This document shows, piece after piece, positions 49,301 through 60,418 of a DNA stretch of 64,000 bases. The notes under the pieces are model-generated. The model was not told the origin of the DNA and did no database searches. It worked only from the letters and a program-made list of their open reading frames with translations. Position 1 is the stretch's first letter; every line of letters starts with the position of its first letter. Position numbers and translations under genes: made by a program. Origin of the DNA: Gambelia wislizenii (taxonomy: Eukaryota > Chordata > Lepidosauria > Squamata > Crotaphytidae); NCBI GenBank assembly GCA_030847615.1, contig JAUMIR010000012.1:67001-131000 (forward strand), written 5' to 3'.

Positions 49301-52300
49301 TAGGAGAGACCCTTCTCTGCCACAGCAGGGTTTGCTGATGAGTTTCCTGAGGCCCATTCGCACTGTGCACTTTCAGTGTTATGATGCCACTTTGACGAGG
49401 GAAGCCTGGGAGTTTTTTTCAGTTTGAGGAGTTCACTAGAGGAGCTCTTAGAGTGAAGATTTCGAATGCCCCTCCCTTAACTGCCAACCCCAGAATGGCC
49501 ATGGCAGTTAAAGTGGCATCATAGTAATTCTGTAATTCTGTAGTGTTAGTGGCTCCAGTTCATGTGAGCGGGACAGTGGCTTTGTGCGTTGCCTTTTGCA
49601 GGAATCGCAGCCCAAGTCTCGTCCGGTCTCTGTGCTGGCTTTGGGTCATTCTGGTCCATTGATAGTACTTAGCTGTTGCGTCTGCTTGGGAGAGCACCAC
49701 TTTGTGTAGTTCTCTGTCATGACATGTCTTGAAACACAAGCATCACTGTCCCACAGAGGCGCTCTCGTAGGGAACCGTGTTTATGGCCAAGGTGGGGCTG
49801 CTGTTGATCTACTCTCGTGTCTTTTTCTGTCTGCAGAACAATATCGAAAGATCAGTTTGAGAAGAAGAAAAATGATACGCTGGACCCAGAGCCGTAAGTG
49901 TCACGTTATCAGCATGTGAAAAAACAACTGAAAGTGATCTGCCAGGCCACATTTTTAACCTTTTCCATACAGTTTCTAGACCTTGTGTGGAATTCATATG
50001 GAACAGTCACAGCTCTCTTGATTTAAAGGAATGGGAGCCACATGCCATGGCATTTCTTCCCTTATTGAATTTACACATCTAAAACCCAGGGCTTCCTCGA
50101 AAAGTGCCACCTTCAGAACTCTGCTGCCTTGTGTGTTTTTATGAATATACCAGAGACCGGGAAGGCCACCCAGATAAGTCGTCAGAGCACTGCTACATGT
50201 GCTTCCTTTTTGCAGAGCAATCAAACACTTTTTTGTCTCTTGGGATTTATGTTCTAATTTCCATCCACAGTTGCAGCATAGCACCATTTCTTTTTCCAGT
50301 GGTCCTTCGCTTAAAAGCAGCTAGCCTTATTGATGATTTGTCGATCCCTAGTTATTTTTTTGTCCCTTTCTACTGTTTATGTGTCCTTCCCACTCAGCCC
50401 CTCTCTCTCCCCCTGCCCAGGCCAGTTGGGACCCCCTGCTGCAGTTGCCCCCTGCAGTCCCTTGGCAAAGGCAGCAGTTCTCCTCACGTATGTGATCCCA
50501 CTTGGAGCCCTCTAAAGTTTTGGGCCCACGCGGCAGGGTGCCCCTTGCATGGGGGGCGGTTAGGGTTAGGGCTGCTCCTTTCAGCGCTGTTAGTGTGGAG
50601 TTGGGAGTCCTGCATTACAAGTAGTGGCGTACATTTTGGGGGCATGAAGTTGTTTCTCTTTTCTCCTCTCTCACTATGAAAATGGGTGTCTCCTGTGTTA
50701 CTTACTACAGTCTGCCCCCCCCCCCCGACCCTTTCCTCTTTCAAAAAAGTCACTGTCTGGGCCTGGAACATCCCGAACAGGTGGCAGATTTGCCCTAGAG
50801 GACTAGTTTTAGACAAAAAAAATTTTTTTCTTTAATCTGAGGGACGCTGGTTCACCTTGCGGGCAACAAAAACCGCCATGGAGCCTCTGTGGCCTGCCGG
50901 TGTCCTGTGCTTTTGCCCATCCCTGATTGGCTTAAGTATTGCCTTGCAGTCACAGTGCTGGTGGCCAGAGCCCATTTCAGACTTCCCAGGGAGTTGGTGG
51001 GAAATTATGCTTTGTATATGGATAATGATGATTAACATAGTTGCCATAAAAGAGGTCTTATACCCTCTATATTTTGATTTTCAGATTTGCTGGTTTTATA
51101 TATACATGTATATAACATGCAGGAATATGTGCTGCTGTTATGAATGCTGGACATATTAAGACTTTACGCTCTGCACTAGGAAAAAGAAAAATAAGATTTA
51201 AATCAAATAGCAATGTTTCAGAATTCCAGAATTTTAAAATTCAGTGTGCTCCTGAAAACACTTCCATATTCTTGGAAATTAAACCATGTTCTCTTATTTT
51301 CTTGCTTAGTTTTGTGGATTGCAAAGAATGTGGCCGGAAGATGCACCAGATATGTGTCTTACATTATGATATTATTTGGCCTTCAGGGTAAGCAGCTTCG
51401 GAAGGCATGAGGCCTAACTATGGTGAACTTGTAACTGGTTGCTGTATTGTGTGTCATGCAAGCGATTTGGAACAAAACCCCAGTCCCTTTGTTTCACTTT
51501 TCTGTGAAGATGAAAATTTCCTTTGAGACACGGAGATGGCTAGCAAAAACAATGCATTCTCACATGATTTGCCATGATGGCCCCTCCCGGGGCAACTTGG
51601 GGTTTAAACCCCTCCTCCCTGTGGGTGGCTGGTGGGTAGGAAAGGACAGCACTGCCAGGTGGAAAGGGCTGGAGCTCATTCACAGGCCTTGGAGGCTTTC
51701 CCCCTGAGTGTTGCCAGCATCTGTCTTAACATGGACAGGTGTTCCCGGTGTGGTGGAGGTGAAACAAGCTCACCCTGATTCACGCCTGGTTGTGCTTTTT
51801 AGGTTTGTGTGCGACAACTGCTTGAAGAAAACTGGTCGAACCCGCAAAGAAAACAAATTCAGTGCCAAAAGTAAGTGCTTGACCTGCGTGTGTGTGTGTG
51901 TGTGTGTGTGTGTGGCTTTTCTTCATGTCGGTTCTCTGTGGATCTCTGCTCACAGCTTCAAGAACTGCACTTCAAACAAGGGAGACAAATGCAGGGGTGG
52001 GTGGGAAAGTAGAAGGTTTGGAAGGATCCAGATTCGGCAGGATCTCCCAATCTTCTGTGTTGTGTTATTTGGATTTGGCCACAGCCTGACCCTAGTAATT
52101 TTTGTTTGGAAGCAAGGCTGTCTGATTTCCTAAGGGCTAACCTTTGAGGCAGCATGCCTCTTTAAGTTTTTAGTCTCGTTTGGTTTCCATGTAGAATGAG
52201 AATGGGAAGGGATGTGGCTTCAGTAAGCTCTGGACAGTCTCCTGGTTGCTGGACCAGCTTCTGCCCTGACTTATTCTCTGCCTTCCTGCCCCACAGGGTT

Positions 52301-55300
52301 ACAGACCACCCGCTTAGGAAATCACTTGGAAGAGAGGGTGAACAAATTCTTGCGGCGACAGAATCACCCAGAAGCTGGGGAAGTCTTTGTGAGAGTAGTA
52401 GCCAGTTCAGATAAAACAGTGGAAGTGAAGCCGGGAATGAAGTCTAGGTAAGTTCTTTGGCTGCGTTCCACTACCAGGCGATGGCATCAGTCGTTTCTGA
52501 TCACTTGCCACTTCTCATCACTGAACTTCAGCGTGCGAGGTAATGCTGTTTCCAGACTTTTCTGTCCTTACATCTGGCACCAGCAAGCAAGTTCCCCCAG
52601 TTGGGCGGAGTGCTTGGGAGGCATTTCCCAGACTCAGTCCTTCCCGGCTCACCGTCTGCTTGGGTAGCTCCAGGATCTAACCCGCTTTGCCCTTGGATAC
52701 ATTTTTCCAGTATATGAGCAGGTTTACTATAGTGTCATAGAACCAGAGGCCTTGCAAGCGATCTAGGTAAAGCATCCCCGGGAGCAGGTGGCCTCTTTTG
52801 TAAGACGTCTGTCCAAAGAGACCCCACCACTTCTCTAGGCCATTGGTGCCATTGCCCAACTGCTCTTGCCGTCAGGAAGTTCCTTCTTCTAATGTTCAAC
52901 TGAAATCTAACCTCCTGTAACTTAAAACCATTGGACCTGGTCCAACCTGATAAGACAGTGGTGAACAAGGCTACCCCCTCCTCCTCTCTGTGGCAACCCT
53001 TCATGTTTTTAATGAGTGCGGTCATGTCACGCCCCAGTCTTTTCTGTACCAAACCGAACAAGCCCAGCTCCCTCAGCCTCTCCTCCTATGTTTTGTTCTC
53101 CATCCCTCTTATCCTCCTGGTTGCCCTTCTCTGAACTGGCTCCAACATGTCTCTAGCTCTGTCCTTCTTAAAATGTCATCATAACCCATGTGTCCAGCAA
53201 GCTGTGACAAATGCCATATAATAATAATAATAATAATAATACTTAGTTATTTATTACCCGCCTCTCTCCTCAGAATCGGGGCGGGGTACAACATTACAAA
53301 GCATACAATACAGTGCATCACAATACATCACTATGCAATACAGTCCAATACAGTACATTCAATGCAATACTATTGATACAGTTTATAGACAGTACAGACA
53401 ATACAGACATTTGTACAATGCAAGTGCCAGTAGATGGCTCTGTTGGCATGCAAACGATGCTGCGAGAGTGACACTGCAGAACGCATTGTACACTAAATAA
53501 CGACTGCTGCTTCTGGAAACTGAATTAACAGCTTTCACAGCATGTTGCCCCAGCTCTTTATTATGCTGGTACCAGCCTTTTCTGGTGCCATGGGACTCCC
53601 TTTCTCTGTTTTCCAAGGACAGCTGTGTGTTCCCAGCAAGGAACATCTGCTGCTTCCACTAATTATATGCCAGGGTTTCCTTGGGGGGTAACAAATTCTT
53701 CTGATTCCCTCACCCCAAGTTCCAGTTTCCACTTTCTTGCAGTGATGCACTGGCTGCTCTCTTCCTGCAGGTTTGTAGATTCTCGGGAGATGGCCGAGGC
53801 ATTTCCCTATCGGACGAAGGCTCTCTTTGCATTCGAAGAGATAGATGGGGTGGACGTGTGTTTCTTCGGCATGCACGTGCAGGAGTATGGCTGGGATTGC
53901 CCCCCTCCGAACACCAGGTACACCTGCATGGTTTTGGGGGGCTGCAGGAGGGGAACGCCGGGGAGGGTGGCTGCCCTGGACTTCTCCCAGTTCCTGCTTT
54001 TGGTGTTAATCCTTCTACTGTCTGTCCCCTTTATTAGGTCTTTCCCTTAGCAACACAATTTCTCCTTTTGTCGATGTTCCCAGAAGAGGGACTTGCTGTG
54101 ATCTGTATATAGTTCATCTCTACATTTGACCTAAAACTGTGGGCCTGTTGAATTCTGATCATGTGTGAGGCTATAAGCAACAGCCTGTTTCGTAGATAAA
54201 TGTTGAAATCTTTGCTTGCTTTTGGAGCTCTCAAGCAAAAACTAAAGAAACCTCTTGGAAGCTGGTGGTTTCTGCTCAGCTCAGCAGTTACCACAGCCAG
54301 GAAAACCAGCCCGGCCATCCATTCCCCACTCTCCCCACACCATCCTGATACATGTGCCTCTGATGTGTCAGTGTGCACCCATGCACACCACTCACAAAGG
54401 CATCCTGGTCAGCTGAGGATAGATCTCTGTGCAAAATTCTGAGATAAGGAGCCACACTAGGTGTTGTGATGGAGAGTTTGCTCAGTCACAGAGTTTAGGG
54501 TTGTTCAGTTTAGAAGAAAAAGTGAGTAACAAGGAGATACAGTAGAAATGTATGATATAGTACCAGGTGAGAAGAAAGGAGATAGCAATGCTAATTGCCT
54601 GATGGCACTAGATTCAGGACAGAAAAAATGTAATTTCGCATACACACACTGTGAGAGTTGTGGGGTTCAGTACCGCAAGAATTAGTGATGCTGCCAGCTT
54701 GGGTTGCTTTGAAAATGGATTGGACAAGTTCTTGAAGAATGGGTTATCATTGGTTGCCAACCATGATAGCTTTATATTTGCTCTTGTTGCGGAGGGCGTT
54801 TGCCTGTGTGTATCTGTTGCTGGGGAGTTTGGACAGGAGGGTGCCGCTGCAGCCATCTTCTGCAGGTGGGGTTCCCTTCAGCAACTGCCCGGCCACTGTG
54901 TGGGCAGAATGCTGAGCTACCATGCATGTACTTGCATTGTTTCTCTTAGCAGTCAGCAGTTTAAAAAAACCTTTTATCTTTACTCAGGAGTTGACTGGAG
55001 ATAAGAGCACTAGTTTGGGGAGAAAGCTGGCAGAGACCACATTCGCAGCTCTCTCAGTTCTCAGGGAGGGATCTTTGCAGCCCTATTTGAAGGTGCTGCC
55101 TGGGTTGACCCTGGGCTCCTCTGCTCTGTCTCTGAGCTGCATCCCATCACCTTTCCTGAGTCGCTCTTCCCCTTTGTCACAGGCGGGTCTACATCTCCTA
55201 CTTAGACAGCATTCATTTCTTCCGCCCGAGATGCCTCCGGACTGCTGTTTATCATGAGATCCTTATTGGGTACCTGGAATATGTCAAAAAGCTGGGGTGA

Positions 55301-58300
55301 GTGTCCCGTTGAAGGGTCTCTTTGCAGCTAAGCCTTCTGGTGACTCTGCCTCCTTCTCTGGTGCTAATTCCTACATGGGGGAGAGAGCAGCTGGTGTAGA
55401 TTCAGTGGCATCCCTGCATATGACATTTCTCTGCATGAGGGCAAAAAAAAGAAAGGACCAAACCTGCATTTCAGGGGGCAGGGTGGGGGTGGAGGTGAGT
55501 TTGCTTGGTTACAGAACTTTTTGCTACTCATACTGGTGGTCTGTGGACTGGTGCTGGTCCATAAACTGTTGGCTGCTGGTCTGCAGCAAGTTTCCAGAAG
55601 AGAAAGTAACCGTTGTAGCTGGTGGGCACAAATATGGTGCCATTCCCTGGCATGTTGGGGAGAAAGGCATGCTAGTCTCTCACAGCAGGCCACTTAAGAG
55701 AGAGCCCTGCTTTGGACGGTTGCCGACACCCATGTAAGACCCACGGGGGGGGGGGGCAAGGAAAGAGCAAGCGTGGGCAGAGACACTCTTCCCTCATTCA
55801 CCTGCCCCGTTCTTCCCACCTGTACCTTCTTTTCTAACACCCATTTTCATGCAGGGAAAATACTGGTCCTGTGTCAGCCACCCTAAGAGAAGCAGTTCCT
55901 GCCTTGTGTGTGCTTGCTCTCTTCTGACTCCCATTTAGTTTTCCTGGCCAAGATCTAGCAGGTGGGAGGCAGGGAATGGGGTGGGCACTGCTCGCAGGCG
56001 CTTATGGGCAGCCAGAGATTCGGCCACAAACAGCTGTTGCAGAGATGTCCTTTGAAGACGCAGTGTGCTGGACTTCGGTTGCCTGCTGCTCTCTTTCCCC
56101 TGTAGCTATTATGTGAGAGGGAGGTGCAAAACCATCTGGTTCTGCTCGTGAGTCTTTTGCCCTCTCACAGGAACTCACCCTTCTTCTGAAACAACCAGAT
56201 TTTTTCAGGGAGGGGGACCTCTTGACCAAAGTTGCCACTGCCCCCCATCCTTTTCCTCATGGTGCTCACAGCTACAAAAGACATTGGTGGGGTGCGGTGG
56301 AGAAGCAGCCTGCCTGCCCCTCTCTTCCTCTGTGGGGTTTAGAAGACAGATCTCCCTTCCCTGTGGCATCTGCTGGGAACAAACCCTGGCCAAGAAAAGG
56401 TTGAGGGGAAACGGGCGCATGGCAGGAGGCCTGCTCTCCAGTTATGTGGGAAAGAGCTTAACTGGGACATTTTTGCTTACGTGGCACATGCAGGTACGTG
56501 ACTGGCCACATCTGGGCCTGTCCGCCAAGCGAAGGAGACGACTATATCTTCCACTGCCACCCTCCTGACCAGAAGATCCCCAAGCCAAAGCGCCTGCAGG
56601 AGTGGTACAAGAAGATGCTGGACAAGGCCTTTGCTGAGCGGATCATTCATGACTACAAGGTGAGGGTCGCTGGGCACCCGAGCAGAGGAAGAGACGTGGG
56701 TTCTCTGGGTATCGACTGCCATGTTCTTTGGCCCACCTGCCCCGTGCTGCAGGAAGGCCATGGGTGTCTCCGTGCCCGAGACAGCTGGGGCAACGGGGCT
56801 CAGAAATGTGGTCTCTTCCCAGGACATCTTCAAACAGGCCACAGAGGATCGGCTGACAAGCGCAAAGGAGCTGCCTTACTTTGAGGGCGACTTCTGGCCC
56901 AACGTGCTAGAAGAGAGCATTAAGGAGCTTGAGCAAGAAGAGGAGGAGAGGAAGAAAGAGGAGAGCACTGCTGCTGGTGAAACCACGGAGGTGACTGAGT
57001 ACTTCGGGTGGCGCCAGAGTGTGTTGTGGGAGGTGGGAGGATGGGGCGGGGCGGGGCGGGGATGGAAGCAGGCAGAGAGAGGAGAGACTGGAGCAACCAA
57101 CGAGGGCAGCGCTTCCTCAGCTGACCAGCCAGCCAGCCACCCTCCCTCCCCTGCATTCCTTCTCACTCTTTGTCCAAAGGAGTCGCAAACCCTGGGGGGC
57201 CGTGGTGAGCGGTTGGGCACCCCTCTCTCGTTCTCCTTTTCCAAGTACAGTGGGCCCTGGGTATCTGCTGTGGTTTGGTTCCAGGACCCCCCCCCCATGG
57301 ATACCAAAACCTGTGGGTGCTCAAGTTCCATTATATACAGTGGTGTATTAAAATGATGCCCCTTATATAACATGGCAAAATCTAGGCTTCCTTTTTGATA
57401 TTTGTTGTTGTTGTTGAATATATTCGAGCCGTGGATGGAGAGTCTGTGGACACAGAAGGCCGACTGGCTCTCTTTCTGAGCAGCCCTTAAAAAAGAGGAA
57501 GACTGGAGAGTCCAGCGGGGTTGGGCCTGGCCGGCTCCCAAGCCTGTACCAACAGCTGGCCTGAGGCACGGAAGACCAAAAGTCCTCTGGCATGCCCTTT
57601 TGGCCATAAAAAATTAGGCAGGGTGGTGGCAGTGGGTGAAGAGCCTCGGGGGACGGCACCCACCACTGCCGCCGCCACCTCTAGGCTGCCTCAGCTGGAC
57701 TTTTCCGTGCTTTAAAGCTGCTGCAAGGCAGGGGGAAGCCTAGATGCGGAGTCCAGGGAACACGAGTGCTCTGTTCAGGGTCCTGCTGGCTGTCTGCTGT
57801 TTTCTTATTCAAAAAGAATCTACATTATTTTGAAAGGTGCAACAGTTTCTGCCAGAAAAAGTAGCCACCCGTTAATTTCATGGAGAATTATAAAAACGCA
57901 GATGTTTGACACAAGGCAGAGGAGCCAGACATTTTCTGTATGTTTCTTAAAAAGGGTTTGGTTTTCTGTGCCCAAATGGCACAGTGCGTAGCAAACAGGG
58001 GCAGGCATCGAAAGTGGAGCCACTGAGCAGCCTCCTGATGTCTTCGCAGGGGAGTCAGGGTGACAGCAAGAACGCCAAGAAGAAAAACAACAAGAAGACC
58101 AACAAGAATAAGAGCAGCATCAGCAGAGCCAACAAGAAGAAGCCAGCCATGCCGAATGTGTCAAATGACCTCTCGCAAAAGCTCTACGCCACCATGGAAA
58201 AGCACAAGGAGGTATCCTGGAAAGTCTGTCCATCCGCCCGCCCGCCCACCCCCTCACCTTGTCACCCTGGTGGGTCAAGCCAGAAGAGGGGAGGGGAGTT

Positions 58301-60383
58301 GAGGGGGTTCCAGGGCAGGTCCAGAGGAGGCCACAAGTAGCACACTCTGCAGCCCTGGACTCCTTTCCAGGGTCAAACTACCTTGGAGTTACTCATCCAG
58401 ATTGATTTATTTTTGACGTGCAGCCTGCTAGGACTCTCAAAGGCTCACAGTTAAGTAGAAAGGAACACATAGAAAAACTGTTATAGCAAAACACAGTGAA
58501 ACAGATTATGTTATTAAAACACACATGAACTGCGCTCTGGAAAAGTAGGCCAGAGTCCACAAAAGCTTCAGTTGGGGGAGAAAGGAGTGGTCTTTAAGAT
58601 GCTAGAAAACTCCTCTTTCCCTCCTCCTCCCTTTTTGTTTGAGTGGGAAGCAGTTGTAAAACCCAGTGCTAAGAAAAGGTGGGCATAGGTGTCCACCCTC
58701 ACCTGCCCCCAGAAGGACCCCCCGCAAAAGAAGAGCGGCTGACCCACTGCTTGTATGCTGACCAGTCCCTCTGCCTTCCCCCCCAGGTCTTCTTTGTGAT
58801 TCACCTGCACGCTGGCCCCGTCATCAACACGCTGCCCCCCATTGTGGACCCTGATCCACTGCTGAGCTGTGACCTGATGGACGGCCGCGACGCCTTCCTC
58901 ACCCTGGCCCGGGATAAGCACTGGGAGTTCTCCTCCTTGCGCCGCTCCAAGTGGTCCACACTCTGCATGCTGGTGGAGCTTCACACCCAGGGCCAGGACC
59001 GCTTTGTCTACACCTGCAATGAGTGCAAGCACCACGTGGAGACCCGGTGGCATTGCACTGTCTGCGAGGTGGGTTCTGGTGGGCTGCTGGGAGTGGGAGG
59101 AGGCACATGGCATGCCCCCGGTGGCCTTGGCCACTTCCTTGCACGCCCTGGAATAGACATGTGGGAGGGAATAGGCTTGAGAGTACAATGGAGTGGGCTG
59201 GAAGATTCTGCCACCCGATGTGACCTGGGCAGTATTCCCGCAGTAGTATTCGGTTTGCAAGGCCCTCAGTTCTTCTCCTCCGCTAGGGATGCCTCGGCAT
59301 TTTCCCAGACTACGCTGCCTGCTGCAGTTGTGGCGAGGCAGGCTCGTGGCCTTTCTTTGCTCACCCAGTTGTGATTGTGATGGTTGACTGGCAGATGACC
59401 AGGGGGAAAAGTATCATCAGCAGGGATGAGGCATCAGAATCTCAGTTCTAGAGACGGTGCTTGTGGGGCCGTGAGCGTGTGGTGGGTTTCTGGGTCTGAG
59501 ACAATGGGCACAGCCGGCCCTCACGTTGCCACTCCTGGGTCGCATGAGGCCCCTGGGCCTGACTCCTCTCTAGATCTCTCATTCTCATTCTCGTGCCTAT
59601 CTAGTCACACACGCCCTTGTGCCTTCCTTCTGCTTCGCAGGATTACGACCTCTGCATCAACTGCTACAACACCAAGAGCCACGAACACAAGATGGTAAAA
59701 TGGGGCCTGGGCCTGGACGACGACAGCAACAGCCAGGGCGAGCAGCAGTCCAAGAGCCCCCAGGAGTCACGCCGGCTGAGCATCCAGCGCTGCATCCAGT
59801 CCCTGGTCCACGCCTGCCAGTGCCGCAACGCCAACTGCTCACTGCCGTCCTGCCAAAAGATGAAGCGGGTCGTCCAGCACACGAAGGGCTGCAAGCGCAA
59901 GACCAACGGGGGCTGCCCGGTCTGCAAGCAGCTGATTGCGCTGTGCTGCTACCACGCCAAGCACTGCCAGGAGAACAAGTGCCCCGTGCCCTTCTGCCTC
60001 AACATCAAGCACAAGCTCCGCCAGCAGCAGATCCAGCACCGGCTCCAGCAGGCCCAGCTCATGCGCCGGCGGATGGCCACCATGACCACCCGCAGCGTGC
60101 CTCAGCAAAGTTTGCCTTCGCCTACCTCAGCCGCCCCTGGGACTCCCACCCAGCAGCCGAGCACCCCGCAGCCCCCCCAGCCCCCGCCCCAGCCCTCCCC
60201 CGTCAGCATGTCGCCAGCGGGCTTCCCCGGCGGAGCCAGAACTCAAGCCCCGCTTCCCCCACCGCCACTGCCTGCCCCCATTTCAACCGGCAAGCCTGCC
60301 ACCCAGGTGCCTGCGCCCCCACCGCCCACCCAGCCACCCCCTGGGGCCGTGGAAGCGGCGCGGCAGATTGAGATTGAAGCTGC

Positions 60384-60418
<35 letters not shown>

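Noticed and set aside
50559..50572. Interstitial telomere-like GGTTAGGGTTAGGG
   Set aside because: Only two units; expected by chance in 64 kb.
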